From the NCBI RefSeq assembly GCF_002591895.1, contig NZ_NISX01000001.1, positions 327,431 through 391,430 of the forward strand: a DNA stretch of 64,000 nt. The letters are read 5' to 3'. The stretch comes from Lacimicrobium alkaliphilum (GTDB lineage Bacteria; Pseudomonadota; Gammaproteobacteria; Enterobacterales; Alteromonadaceae). The translations under genes and the position numbers were made by a program. Within the stretch, counting starts at the first letter, position 1. The number at the start of each line of letters is the position of its first letter. Below are positions 24,307-35,300 of this stretch, in pieces. A model generated the notes under the pieces. The model searched no databases. It was not told the origin of the DNA and worked only from the letters and a program-made list of their open reading frames with translations.

Positions 24307-26022
24307 TTATCGATATCGTCTTCTCAGACCCAGCATTGTCAGAAACGTCAGTAGCAACCAACTCATACCAGCTCCCTGGCGTTCCTGCTTGTCACCTGAA
24401 TCATCACAATCATCGACACTTCCACCAGGAATCGGAACCAGTTTTACTGCCATAACGGTTTCTTCCGTAATTTCATTGCCGTTATCATCCAGAATTGGCT
24501 CACCGACGATATCCTTACGAATACCTGTTACTGTAGCCACTGCGGAAATTTCACCATTTTCATTGATGCTCTGCGCCTGCACTAGCGTGTAAGGAGAGTC
24601 ACAGCCAACCAGATCATTGAGATCCTCAAAACGCTGTTCACTAATGTCATACAAAAATGCATGGCGACGACGGGTAGAACTGCCGATCACCGAGTCGATT
24701 TCACCTTCCCCGACTATTTGTCCCTGGTCGTTTATATCTTTTGCAATACTGGCCGAGCCGGGAAAAAAGTCCTCAGGGAATACCAGTTCCTCTGTATCCA
24801 GGTTGTAAGTGAAAAATTTGGTACGATCGAAGCCGTTAATCGTCTTAATGGCGTATCCCACAACTACATTATTATTGTTAATGGCAGTGGCCGTACTGAG
24901 TGTATTTGAACGGTTCAGGGTGGAAATGGAGTAATCTTCCTGATCGGCAATAACCTTTACTTCACCGTCTTTAAATATGGCTGCGTAATTACGTACCACC
25001 TCATCACGAAACGGATTCAGGTGGCTTGATTCACCCACAGCAATACCTTGCTCATTAACATCCGCCGCCCGACTAGCATAAATCCCCGTATCATCTTCCT
25101 CAGGCTGATAACTGATGCCGTAGGTAGTTTGGCCACTGATCGCGCCGTCCGCACTTAGTTGCCAGACACTGGCCCGAGTCTGAAAGAAGCGCTCCAGAGA
25201 GCGGTTATAGTTAGACTCGAGGCCGATAACGGCATTGTTGTAGCAAACCTCTACCGGAGCATCCACACTACTCTCTTCATCATTACAATCATCCATTGCT
25301 GATATCAGAATTTCATTTGCTTCCAGCGACACAGAGCCAGCCACCAGGTAGTTGTCAGTTATGGCATTAGCTTGGCCATAACCGCCCAGAGATGTATCTT
25401 CAGGCGGTAAATCAACCAACTCCCCATTGATTCTGACAAACCCTCTGCGCTTGAATTCTCTGGCTACGTAAGTCAGAGCCTCGTCTTCGTCATCTATCCA
25501 GGGAAACTTCGTGTAAGGTGCGCTTCCATAGCCAGCGACATCTCCCTGACTATTAATATCAGTCACATAGGTATCAACACTGCGGGTGAGTCCGCCCATA
25601 TCCGTATCAACAATATCAAACCCTGTAACTTCGTTGCTGCCGCTGGAATCTGTGACAAAACTATGGATTGAGCCGAGTTTCTGAAACAGAGGATTTCCCG
25701 GTACAGTCCCCACCAGATAACGATAAATAATTACCCGATCTTCAGCACTAATCTGGCCGGCTTCTACGGCTTCCGGATCATTCAATTGATCCCGCAACGT
25801 CTGGTTTTCACTCAGATTCAGTAAACTGGTGTCAATTGGCGGATTAAACGGAGTCTGCACCAGTATTCCTGTTTGCCCTTGCGAATTGATGGCAGTGGCA
25901 AAGGTAGCAACGCCCTTGTCCGTCGCGTCAAGTTCAACGATCTCATAGCTGGCCGCTGATACGCCAAGGCTTAAACACGCCAACGCCAATGTGGAAAAGG
26001 GGTAAAGTTTTGCTTTTGTCAT
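24307..26022 (-). CDS. DUF3466 family exported protein with GlyGly-CTERM-like sorting tail
   Basis: 571 residues: signal peptide (about residues 8-23), then repeated short units with the pattern A-x-x-I-N-x-x-G-x-x-V/A-G (for example AINSQGQTG, DINDQGQIVG, SINENGEIS), typical of DUF3466/HAF-type repeats that may form a beta-propeller-like fold. Residues near the end are GAGMSWLLLTFLTMLGLRRRYR-like: a Gly-rich turn, a hydrophobic helix and an arginine cluster, as in GlyGly-CTERM tails cut by rhombosortase and sent to the cell surface through type II secretion. Function unknown. It holds the same place (between rmf and uup) in Vibrio and Shewanella. Confidence 0.85.
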   Translation of the reverse strand: MTKAKLYPFSTLALACLSLGVSAASYEIVELDATDKGVATFATAINSQGQTGILVQTPFNPPIDTSLLNLSENQTLRDQLNDPEAVEAGQISAEDRVIIYRYLVGTVPGNPLFQKLGSIHSFVTDSSGSNEVTGFDIVDTDMGGLTRSVDTYVTDINSQGDVAGYGSAPYTKFPWIDDEDEALTYVAREFKRRGFVRINGELVDLPPEDTSLGGYGQANAITDNYLVAGSVSLEANEILISAMDDCNDEESSVDAPVEVCYNNAVIGLESNYNRSLERFFQTRASVWQLSADGAISGQTTYGISYQPEEDDTGIYASRAADVNEQGIAVGESSHLNPFRDEVVRNYAAIFKDGEVKVIADQEDYSISTLNRSNTLSTATAINNNNVVVGYAIKTINGFDRTKFFTYNLDTEELVFPEDFFPGSASIAKDINDQGQIVGEGEIDSVIGSSTRRRHAFLYDISEQRFEDLNDLVGCDSPYTLVQAQSINENGEISAVATVTGIRKDIVGEPILDDNGNEITEETVMAVKLVPIPGGSVDDCDDSGDKQERQGAGMSWLLLTFLTMLGLRRRYR

Positions 26023-26058
26023 TTGTTATCCTGTTTTACTGCAAGGGCATTTTTGTCA

Positions 26059-27948
26059 CTAAGACATGCTATCTAATTCTTCCCACCTGTCATAGGCTTG
26101 CTCCAACTCTTTCTGAGTATTGGCAAGCTTCTCAAGCAGGTTGGCGGTTTGTTCAGATTGCTGTGTAAAAAAGTCCGGCGCGTTTACCACTTGCTCCAGT
26201 TCAGCAATCTGTTGTTCAAGTTGTTCAATTTTTAGTGGCAACTTCTCCAGTTCAAGCTGGAATTTATATGAGAGCTTCTGCCCTTTGGATGCAGAAGGCT
26301 TCGCCGTTGGACTTTGGGTCTGGCTATTAGTTTCCGGGCGTGGTGAATTTTGTTGTCTGTACCACTGATTTATCTCTGCATAACCACCTACAAATTCGCG
26401 AATCTGGCCTTCACCTTCAAAATACAGGCTTGAGGTCACCACATTGTCCACAAATTCACGATCATGACTGACCAGAATAACGGTACCGGGATACTGACTC
26501 AGGGTCTCTTCTAAGAGTTCCAGAGTTTCCACATCCAGATCATTGGTGGGTTCATCCAGTACCAGCAGGTTGCTGGGTTTGGCCAACAACTTCGCCAACA
26601 ACAACCTGTTGCGTTCGCCTCCCGACAACGAATGCACAGGAGCCCGCGCCCGCTCGGGGGCGAACAGGTAATCCTGCAGATAACTAATTACATGGCGGGT
26701 ACGACCATTGATAGTCAACTCTTTTTTACCCTCGGCCACTGCATCAACAACACTGGCATTTTGATCCAGGGCCACGCGATGCTGGTCAAAGTATGCCAGT
26801 TCTAGGTTGGTTCCCTGACGCACTGTGCCAGAATCTGGTTTTATGTGGCCAAACAGCAGCCGAATCAATGTACTTTTACCGCAACCATTCGGGCCTACCA
26901 GTGCCAGTTTCTCACCTCTGAACAGGCTGAAATCCAGATTTCGGACAATCTGCTTGCCATCTATGGCGTAGCTGAGATCGTTAGCTTCAAACACCAGTTT
27001 GCCGGATGACTGACTATCCGCCAGGCTGACTTTAGCGACGCCCTGTACCTGTCTGCGCTGAGCATGCTCTTTTCGAAGAGCCTTCAGTGCCCTGACACGC
27101 CCTTCATTGCGGGTTCTGCGCGCCTTAATGCCCTGTCTGATCCAACGTTCCTCCTCAGACAGCTTCTTATCAAATAACGCATTGTGTGTTTGTTCCACCG
27201 CTAAATCTTCAGCTTTCTTATCGAGATATTGCTGATAGTTTCCGGGATAACTGGTCAGTTGCCCCCGATCCAGATCCAGAATCCGGCTGGCAATGTTGCG
27301 AATGAAGGCACGATCATGACTGACAAATACAACGGTTCCGTTGAATTCCATCAACACCTTTTCCAGCCACTGAATACTCTGTACATCCAGGTGGTTGGTG
27401 GGTTCATCCAGTAGCAAAATGTCCGGTGCTGTCACTAAAGCCCTGGCCAGAGCCGCTTTGCGTCGCCAACCGCCTGATAAGGATGACAGGGCTTGCTCGC
27501 CGTCCAGTTCCAGTTGAGTGAGCACCTGGGTAATCCGCTGTTCAAACTGCCAGGCATTGAGGTGATCCAACTCCGACTGTAACTGTTGCATACGGTTAAG
27601 ATTACGTTCACTGGGATCACTGGCCACTTCAGCGGTAATATGAAACCAGGCTTTGAGTAGATCGCCTGATTCAGCCAGCCCCTCAGCCACATAATCGAAA
27701 ATACTCATCTGTACTGACTGAGGAGGATCCTGTTCGAGGCGGGCAATAACCGTCTCAGCAGAGACGATACGCTGACCATCATCAAGCAACATAGTGCCTT
27801 CAATAATTTTAAGCAGAGTAGACTTCCCGCAACCATTACGGCCCACCAGACAGACTCTTTCCTGTGGGTGGATAACCATTTCAACATGGTCCAACAAAGC
27901 CTGATGGCCAAAGGCCAGTTGTGCGTTTTTTAGTTGCAATAGACTCAA
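26059..27948 (-). CDS. uup: ABC-F family ATPase Uup
   Basis: 629 residues with two ATP-binding cassettes and no membrane part. The first has GRNGCGKST, LSGGWRRK and LLLDEPTNHLD; the second has GPNGCGKST, LSGGERNR and LVLDEPTNDLD. A linker between the domains is rich in Arg and Lys, and a C-terminal coiled coil (about residues 560-625) is typical of Uup, which binds DNA and is linked to transposon excision and ribosome function. Its ATG overlaps the stop of the glutaredoxin-like gene. Confidence 0.96.
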   Translation of the reverse strand: MSLLQLKNAQLAFGHQALLDHVEMVIHPQERVCLVGRNGCGKSTLLKIIEGTMLLDDGQRIVSAETVIARLEQDPPQSVQMSIFDYVAEGLAESGDLLKAWFHITAEVASDPSERNLNRMQQLQSELDHLNAWQFEQRITQVLTQLELDGEQALSSLSGGWRRKAALARALVTAPDILLLDEPTNHLDVQSIQWLEKVLMEFNGTVVFVSHDRAFIRNIASRILDLDRGQLTSYPGNYQQYLDKKAEDLAVEQTHNALFDKKLSEEERWIRQGIKARRTRNEGRVRALKALRKEHAQRRQVQGVAKVSLADSQSSGKLVFEANDLSYAIDGKQIVRNLDFSLFRGEKLALVGPNGCGKSTLIRLLFGHIKPDSGTVRQGTNLELAYFDQHRVALDQNASVVDAVAEGKKELTINGRTRHVISYLQDYLFAPERARAPVHSLSGGERNRLLLAKLLAKPSNLLVLDEPTNDLDVETLELLEETLSQYPGTVILVSHDREFVDNVVTSSLYFEGEGQIREFVGGYAEINQWYRQQNSPRPETNSQTQSPTAKPSASKGQKLSYKFQLELEKLPLKIEQLEQQIAELEQVVNAPDFFTQQSEQTANLLEKLANTQKELEQAYDRWEELDSMS

Positions 27949-28175
27949 GACAGAAACTCTTTCAGTGTAAAGGTATCAAAGGGCCAGTTCAGTTCATCGC
28001 TGGCCGCATTTTTTAATACCGGAATATGGTAACGATACTGTTCGTACAACGCATCATCATAAGCAATATCGATTTTTTTCAGGGTCATATCTGGTCTGAC
28101 CGTCAATATCATCTGCTCTGCCTGCTCACATAAATGACAGCCGTCGGTGCTGTAGAGAATGATACTATTTGGCAT
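27945..28175 (-). CDS. glutaredoxin-like thioredoxin-fold protein
   Basis: 76 residues. It begins with a beta strand (SIILYSTDGCHLCEQAEQMI) carrying the CHLC redox motif, and HIPVLKN supplies the cis-proline. This matches the small glutaredoxin family (DUF836 type). It overlaps rlmKL by 11 bases and uup by a few bases, so the three are one operon; the redox partner is unknown. Confidence 0.9.
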   Translation of the reverse strand: MPNSIILYSTDGCHLCEQAEQMILTVRPDMTLKKIDIAYDDALYEQYRYHIPVLKNAASDELNWPFDTFTLKEFLS

Positions 28176-30273
28176 GACGTATCACCCAGCAGTGGTGTAT
28201 TTTCGGATTCCGCTGGAAATCCTCAGGCAGGGTTTTCGCACTGATATTTTCAGCGGCAAGGCCCATGGCCTGCAATCCTTCTTCATCAAGCCGGAAGGAA
28301 CGCAGATTATTGGAAAACAGTATCTCTCCACCTTGCTTGAGACAAGCTCTGGCATCGGCAAGCAACGCCAGATGATCCCGTTGCACATCCCAGGTAGCCT
28401 GCATGCGCTTGGAGTTGGAAAAAGACGGTGGATCGATGAAAATAAGCTCATATTTGCCGGTATGTTCACTAAGCCATTGCAGGCAATCCTCCTGCAGGAA
28501 GCGGTACTGATAAACATTGTTAAGCTTGTTCAGATCAAAATTACGCTTGGCCCACTCCAGATAGGTCTTTGACATATCCACTGTGGTGACAGACCTGGCC
28601 CCGCCCAGCGCTGCATGTACAGAGACTGCGCCGGTATAGGCAAACAGATTCAGCACATCCTTGCCTTTGCTCCGCTGTTTTACGATCTCCCGGGTCTTGC
28701 GGTGGTCCAGAAACAAACCGGTGTCCAGATAGTCTTTAAGATTTACCCAGAAACGCGCCCCATTCTCCCAGACCTGGAGGTACTCTTTCTCGGTGGCCAT
28801 TTTCTGATATTGCTCTTTGCCCTTTTGTTGCTGGCGAACTTTAAGCACAATCTTGTCGTGGTCGACATTGAGCAAAGCAGGCAGTTGCATCAGTGCATCC
28901 ATCAATCGTTTTCGGGTTTTACTCTCGGGAATATCTTTAGGGGCAGCATACTCCTGAACAACAACCCAATCGCCATATCTGTCAATGGCAAGATTATATT
29001 CGGGCAGGTCAGCGTCATAGACGCGGTAACAGTTGCTATCGAGGTTTTTAAGCCAGCCTTTGAGGCGGCCCAGATTCTTTTTAAGCCGGTTGGCGAAATC
29101 ACTTCCTGCCGGGGCCTGTTCGCGTACCTCACAGTTTTTCGCATCCAGCTCAAAATTTACCAGCTGACAGGCAAGCTTGCCGTTATATAACTGATAGACC
29201 TTTTTGGACACCAGTTTCATCTGCCGCAATAAATCCCGATTAGATGTCAGCAATGACAGGTTCCAGTCACGGAAGTGATGCTTCAGATGCAATCCCCAAC
29301 TTGCGAATAACCCCAGCAACTCTGTCAGTTCCCCCAGCCGCTCACCATAAGGGGGATTTGACACAAGATAACCGGGTTCAGCTTCTTCACAGCGCCAATC
29401 AAGGGCATTTTGTTGGGAAAATACGATTTCCTGTGCAACACCTGCTTCCCGGGCATTCTGTTTTGCCAGTGCAACCATAGAAGCTTCTATATCATTGGCG
29501 TAAATCACAGTACTGGATGGACGTTGCTGCTTTTCGGCCTGCTCAGTAAGGCGATTCCAGATATCTGACTGATGTTTTTTCCATTGGCTGAAGCCCCACT
29601 CCCGACGGGATAGTCCGGGGGCAATATTACAGGCGATCAGTGCAGCTTCTATGGCAACGGTACCCGCTCCGCACATAGGGTCTGCTATCACCTTATCCGG
29701 ATTCTGCGTCCAACCGCTGCGATATAGCATCGCCGCAGCAATATGCTCTTTTACCGGGGCATTGCCCGCCTTAAGACGATATTGACGCTGATGCAGACTA
29801 TGGCCACTTAAATCCAGGTAGACCCCCAGATTCTGCCGCCACAGGCGACACTGAATACGTAAGTCCGGGTGCTCTTTACTGACATCAGGACGCTGTTCAT
29901 AGAGTTCCTGAAACTGATCCACGATGGCATCTTTGACTTTTACCGCTCCAAACTGGCTATTGTTGATGGCCCTGTTAGTGCCGATAAAATCCACCACAAA
30001 CCGTTGTGTCACATCCATTTGCAGTGACCAGTTAACACTGCTGGCGACCTGATACAGCTGTTCCGCATCATTGACTTCGCCTTCGGCCAACGTCAGCAAT
30101 ACTCTGTTGGCCAGCCTTGACCATAAACAGACACGATATGCATGCTCAAGCTCGCCCTCAAACAACACCTGGCCGGGTTTGGATTTCAGGCTTAAATCCG
30201 GACACAATGCAGCGATTTCCTGCATTAAAAGAACATCCAGCCCTTTGGAGGTGGTTATCAGAAAAGCGTACAT
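28165..30273 (-). CDS. rlmL: bifunctional 23S rRNA methyltransferase RlmKL
   Basis: 702 residues from the ATG at 30273 (MYAFLITTSKGLDVLL), chosen over a TTG seven codons upstream because it matches the family start. The N-terminal THUMP region is followed by the RlmL domain with the m2G motif NPPYGER (about residue 310), which methylates G2445. The C-terminal RlmK domain has DPPSFSNS and makes m7G2069. The E. coli protein is also about 700 residues. It is followed by the glutaredoxin-like gene and uup in one operon. Confidence 0.96.
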   Translation of the reverse strand: MYAFLITTSKGLDVLLMQEIAALCPDLSLKSKPGQVLFEGELEHAYRVCLWSRLANRVLLTLAEGEVNDAEQLYQVASSVNWSLQMDVTQRFVVDFIGTNRAINNSQFGAVKVKDAIVDQFQELYEQRPDVSKEHPDLRIQCRLWRQNLGVYLDLSGHSLHQRQYRLKAGNAPVKEHIAAAMLYRSGWTQNPDKVIADPMCGAGTVAIEAALIACNIAPGLSRREWGFSQWKKHQSDIWNRLTEQAEKQQRPSSTVIYANDIEASMVALAKQNAREAGVAQEIVFSQQNALDWRCEEAEPGYLVSNPPYGERLGELTELLGLFASWGLHLKHHFRDWNLSLLTSNRDLLRQMKLVSKKVYQLYNGKLACQLVNFELDAKNCEVREQAPAGSDFANRLKKNLGRLKGWLKNLDSNCYRVYDADLPEYNLAIDRYGDWVVVQEYAAPKDIPESKTRKRLMDALMQLPALLNVDHDKIVLKVRQQQKGKEQYQKMATEKEYLQVWENGARFWVNLKDYLDTGLFLDHRKTREIVKQRSKGKDVLNLFAYTGAVSVHAALGGARSVTTVDMSKTYLEWAKRNFDLNKLNNVYQYRFLQEDCLQWLSEHTGKYELIFIDPPSFSNSKRMQATWDVQRDHLALLADARACLKQGGEILFSNNLRSFRLDEEGLQAMGLAAENISAKTLPEDFQRNPKIHHCWVIRHAK

Positions 30274-30365
30274 ATATAGCCTGTTAAATTTCAAAGGCAG
30301 GGATTATAAGGGAAATGCCCAGACCATTCCATTTAACTGCTCAGAGAGTTTGGTCGGGGCGTATT

Positions 30366-30893
30366 TTATGCCGTTTTCAGGTGAGGTGTTGTTTCCATAC
30401 AGGGGAGAATACAATCCGGTGTAACCCGGATCAGTCCAAACTGTTGCAGTGTTTTACCTTCTTGCAACTGAATGTCGTCATCCAGCAGCATGCACAGGCA
30501 ACTGCTGGATTTCTCTTCGATTACCCACACCCGAACATCATCTGTTTCCGTACTCAGGTAAGCGAGGTGGTGGTAATGGCCGTTATGTCTATGTCGCTTA
30601 AAAAACCAACTCTTCGGCATCAACGGTTTATGGAACCGCAAAGCGGCACAGGCATTGAGTGCTAGTTGGGTCTTTTGTGCGCCACTAAGAGATATCCCCG
30701 TCAGTTCCAGCTCTCGGGATATCAGGGAATAGTGCTCGAGATCCTGCAGGTCAAACTCTGCGGCTCTTACAGGCGGGCGATTCAACATCTTGTAAGCATA
30801 AGGCGTGGTAAATTGCATTTCGCCCATCGACAGTGACAGACAGCCATAATGTGAATCGTAGAACCAATACCAGTTTGTATCAGGTTGCAACAT
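30366..30893 (-). CDS. zapC: cell division protein ZapC
   Basis: 175 residues from the ATG at 30893 (MLQPDTNWYWFYD), which has GGAGGG six bases upstream; an ORF start at 30938 adds 15 unlikely residues. The start, YKMLNRPP and MPKSWFFKRH match ZapC, which binds FtsZ and promotes bundling at the division site. Position between rlmKL and pyrD is the same as in E. coli. Confidence 0.92.
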   Translation of the reverse strand: MLQPDTNWYWFYDSHYGCLSLSMGEMQFTTPYAYKMLNRPPVRAAEFDLQDLEHYSLISRELELTGISLSGAQKTQLALNACAALRFHKPLMPKSWFFKRHRHNGHYHHLAYLSTETDDVRVWVIEEKSSSCLCMLLDDDIQLQEGKTLQQFGLIRVTPDCILPCMETTPHLKTA

Positions 30894-30999
30894 ACAGGGC
30901 CCTCCTTCGCGTCTACTTACATAAACCCAAACATACACCTAACTAACTATTTTTATTAATATTTTTTTCTAATAGTCAGAAAGGATCGCAGCACGATCC

Positions 31000-32007
31000 T
31001 TATAAGCCTTTAAGGATCTTTGCGATCAATTCCGGGCCCTGATAGATCAGTGAAGAATAGATCTGGATCAGATCCGATCCTGCTTCCATGCGCGCTTTTG
31101 CCGCATCCGGTGAATCGATCCCGCCTACACCAATGATCGGCATGCTGCCTTGTAATGCCTTTTTCAGTTTAGAAGCGATCAACTGACTCTGATCGGTCAG
31201 TGGTGAACCACTAAGTCCCCCACTCTCCTGTGCATGCAATTGCCCTTTTACCTTATCCCGGTTCAAAGTCGTGTTGGTCGCAATAACGCCATCCATTCCA
31301 CTTTGAATCAAACAGCGTGCAATATCCTCTAGCTCTTCGTCACTGAGATCCGGCGCAATCTTCACCAATACAGGAACATACTTCCCGTGCTGCTGGGCAA
31401 GTTTTTGTTGTTGCAGTTTCAATCCACTGAGTAATGAGTCCAGCGCTTCACCATATTGAAGATTACGCAGACCTGGAGTGTTGGGTGATGAAATATTAAT
31501 GGTGACATAGCTGGCATGGGTATAGACCTTATTCAGACACATAATATAGTCGTCCAGTGCCTGCTCTTCTGGCGTGGTTTTATTCTTACCGATATTAATT
31601 CCGAGTATTCCGTGATACTCAGACTGTTTTACCTGCTCGACCAGATAGTCCACTCCCTTATTATTAAACCCCATACGATTGATAATGGCCTGTGACTGAG
31701 GCAAACGAAATAACCTGGGCTTGTCATTACCGGGCTGAGGCCTTGGGGTTACGGTACCTATTTCAATAAAACCAAACCCCATAGCAGCAAATGCATCGAT
31801 GCATTCACCGTTCTTATCTAACCCTGCGGCCAACCCAACGGGATTGGGAAAGTTCATGCCAAGAACCTGAACCGGTTTTGGTGCCAGTTTCTGGCTGTAA
31901 AGACCCGTTAGAAAATTGTGCTGACTATGCTTTAAAAAGCTCATACTCAAATCGTGGGATGCTTCAGCATCAAGCCTGAAAAGAAGATCTCTTAAAAATG
32001 TGTACAT
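31000..32007 (-). CDS. pyrD: dihydroorotate dehydrogenase (quinone), class 2
   Basis: 335 residues, matching E. coli PyrD. It oxidises dihydroorotate to orotate at the membrane, passing electrons to quinone. [14 protein letters not shown] (from 171) holds the catalytic Ser174; [12 protein letters not shown] and IGVGGI are flavin and substrate segments. The N-terminal amphipathic helix typical of class 2 enzymes is present (residues 1-30). Confidence 0.97.
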   Translation of the reverse strand: MYTFLRDLLFRLDAEASHDLSMSFLKHSQHNFLTGLYSQKLAPKPVQVLGMNFPNPVGLAAGLDKNGECIDAFAAMGFGFIEIGTVTPRPQPGNDKPRLFRLPQSQAIINRMGFNNKGVDYLVEQVKQSEYHGILGINIGKNKTTPEEQALDDYIMCLNKVYTHASYVTINISSPNTPGLRNLQYGEALDSLLSGLKLQQQKLAQQHGKYVPVLVKIAPDLSDEELEDIARCLIQSGMDGVIATNTTLNRDKVKGQLHAQESGGLSGSPLTDQSQLIASKLKKALQGSMPIIGVGGIDSPDAAKARMEAGSDLIQIYSSLIYQGPELIAKILKGL

Positions 32008-32313
32008 GAGCTATAGCTCCGGCCTGAAAGTTTGTAAGTTAATCGGCTGCGCTGTCTTGCAACCTGACAAAGATATATTCTGGAAACCTATATACAATCC
32101 GGATTCTGACCACTGTGGATAGCAGAGGTACAGATTTTGCCGATCTTGCTGATAATTTAGCGCCTTTTTCGGAACACCAGCGAAGCGATATTGCCAACAA
32201 CGGGGCTTACCGCCTCTTGATTCTGGCTTTCGGCTTCAAATCACAAGTCCAGCTTCGATCCCCTGGCTTTTGTACTTAGTATTATCCGGGCATGACCCGA
32301 CCCCGATCGACAT
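32008..32313. other. non-coding gap between pyrD and gdhB
   Basis: About 300 bases that must contain the pyrD promoter. I see no convincing small gene, RNA or repeat here; the sequence is of mixed composition without an open frame that looks like protein. Confidence 0.5.
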
Positions 32314-32337
32314 AAAAAAGCCCCGGAAAACCGGGGC
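32314..32337 (-). terminator. rho-independent terminator of gdhB
   Basis: GCCCCGG (32320-32326), loop AAAA, CCGGGGC (32331-32337), with an A-run at 32314-32319 that gives a U-tract on the minus strand. It lies 27 bases after the gdhB stop. Confidence 0.9.
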
Positions 32338-32363
32338 ATTATATACAAAATTTACATCAGAAC

Positions 32364-35300
32364 TTAAGCACAGTTCAGACTGAGCAGCATCAGCTCACGC
32401 AGTGCCACCGAGAATTTAGCAAATTCATGCGTGGAACTGGTCTTAAACTCAGACATCATATGATACCAGCGTTCAAGCAGTACTTTATGCGCTTCCATCC
32501 AGTTATCCAGAATCGCCTGAGCCTCTTTATTATCCGGCTCAAACTTCAGCAGCACCGATGTAATAGCCCGTTGCTGCCAGTCAAGCTCTTCACGATACGA
32601 AGCTCTCGCCAGCGCCTGCCAATGATTGCTCACAGACTGACGATTGATTTGGTCCAGGAACCAGTGAAGTTGCAGCTTATTACCCAACTTGTAATAAAGA
32701 CTGGCCACCAGTGACACGGGTTTTTGTTCATTGGTAGCAATTTGTGCCAAATCCAGGCAGGAAAACAGATTACTGAGGCTGCCAACTTTGTACGCAATGC
32801 TATCAGGCACACCACCTTTGGTCAGTTTCAGGGCTTTGTTTTCCAGCTCTTTATATTCCTCGTCAACCAGATAATGTTGCAGATTTTTGCTCAGATCAAC
32901 GAACGTACTGTGGTAAAACTCAACTGATTCATCAATGGCCATGGCTTTATTACCATGGCGCAAATACCAGCGTGATGCACGGCGCAGTGTGCGGCGCATA
33001 TCATCCAGCATGCTCAGCAACACATCGCTGGTGATCTTATCTTCCAGCTTTTCGATATCACGCCACAGGCTCTCCATACCAAAGATCCCTTTCACTACCG
33101 AGTAGGCATTGACCACTTCGGAAATGCTGGCACCCGTTTCTTCCTGCAGTCTGAAGGCGAAGTTAAGCCCCATGTCATTAAGCATGTTATTGGTCAGCTT
33201 AGTGGCAATGATTTCTCCCCGTAGCGGATGATGCGTCATCTGCTCAGAGAACCGGTCCTGCAGTGGTTTAGGGAATGCACTGATAAGTAATTTCGCATGG
33301 TAAGGGTTATCAGTTAACTCAGGAATATTCAGCTTTTCCTTCAATACCATCTTGCCATAAGCCAGCAGAACAGACATCTCAGGGCGGGTCAGGCCCTTAT
33401 CTGATGCCTGGCGTTCGGATAGATCATCATCGGAAGGGATAAATTCCAGTTCACGATTAAGGTTGCCTTCACGTTCCAGGCCATGGATAAAGCGTAACTG
33501 TTCTTTAAGCCTGTCTGCCCCTCCCAATTCATCGATGGAGATTGACTGAGCCTGGCGCTTACAGTCCTGCAATACGATTTGTGCCACATCGTCGGTCATG
33601 TCATAAAGCAACTTATTACGTTGCTTCAGGGTCATCTCGCCATCCTGAACCAGAGTATTCAGCAATATCTTGATATTTACTTCATTATCCGAACAATCCA
33701 CACCACCCACATTGTCAATAAAGTCGGTGTTCATGCGGCCGCCAGCAGCACAGTATTCAATTCTGCCTAACTGAGTAAAGCCGAGGTTACCCCCTTCTCC
33801 AATTATCTTTGCTTTAACCTGATTACCATTTACACGCAGATCATCGTTGGCCCGATCGCCTACTTCGGCATGTGTTTCTTTACTGCCTTTCATGTAAGTG
33901 CCGATGCCACCATTCCAGATCAAATCCACCTGCATTTGCAGAATTGTTTTGATCAGCTCGCTGGGTGTCATCGATAATTGTTTAGTGCCCAGCCACTTTT
34001 TCATCTCGGGGGTAAGTTTTATCGACTTATCTGCACGGGAAAATACACCGCCGCCTTTTGAGATCAATGATTTGTCGTAATCGGCCCAGTTCAGTGAAGG
34101 ATCCTTAAACAAGCGTTGGCGCTCTTTATAGCTGCTGGCCGCATCCGGATCGGGGTCAAAAAAGATGTGCATATGATTAAAAGCGGCAACCAAACGAATA
34201 TGTTTGGATAGCAACATTCCATTGCCAAATACATCCCCTGCCATATCTCCGATACCCACGCAGGTAAAGTCTGTGGTCTGACAGTTCACCCCCATTTCCA
34301 GGAAATGACGTTTTACTGATTCCCACGCGCCACGGGCGGTAATGCCCATACCTTTGTGGTCGTAACCCACACTCCCGCCGGAGGCAAAGGCATCACCAAG
34401 CCAGAAGTCATATTCTTCGGCGATACCGTTTGCGATATCGGAAAAGGTTGCGGTTCCTTTATCGGCGGCAACCACCAGATAGGGGTCATCCTCATCCAGC
34501 CTGACGACATCTTTGGGATGTATCACTTCACCCTGAACAATATTGTCGGTGATATCCAGCAAAGAGCGGATAAAGATTTTATAGCAGGCTTTACCTTCTT
34601 CAAAAACAGCCTGGCGGCCTTCGCCCACTGGCAGATTTTTGCAGACAAAGCCACCCTTTGCACCTACAGGAACAATAACAGTATTTTTTACCTGTTGTGC
34701 TTTAACCAGACCCAATACCTCAGTACGGAAGTCTTCCCGGCGATCTGACCAGCGCAATCCACCACGAGCTACTTTACCACCGCGTAAATGCACACCTTCC
34801 ACACGGGGAGAGTACACAAAGATTTCAAACTTGGGCAAAGGAAGTGGCATTTCCGGGATCAGTTCGGGAAGCAACTTAAAGGAAATGTATGACTTGTCAT
34901 TACCCTGCTCATCCGCCTGATAGAAATTAGTACGCAGCGTCGCCATGATCATATCCAGATAACGGCGAATTATTCTGTCATCATCCAGGTTAGAGACATT
35001 ATCAAGACTCTCTTTGACTTTCGCCAAAAGCGCCTCTTCTTTTTTCTCTGAACGTTTGATTCTGGGATCGAAGCGTTGCTCGAACAAATTCACCAGCAAA
35101 GTGGCAATAGCAGGATAAGCATCCAGCGTACGGGCGATATAATTTTTGCTGAAAGAACTGCCGGTCTGACGCATATACTTGGCGTATGAACGCAGAACCG
35201 TCACTTTACGGCCAGGCAAGCCGGCCCCCAGTACCAGACGGTTAAAGGCATCGTCCTCTAATTCGTTATACCAGACCTTAGAAAATGCATCCTGGAACAG

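Noticed and set aside
28615-29190. 191-codon open frame on the plus strand
   Set aside because: Antisense to rlmKL; translation is not protein-like apart from chance hydrophobic runs.
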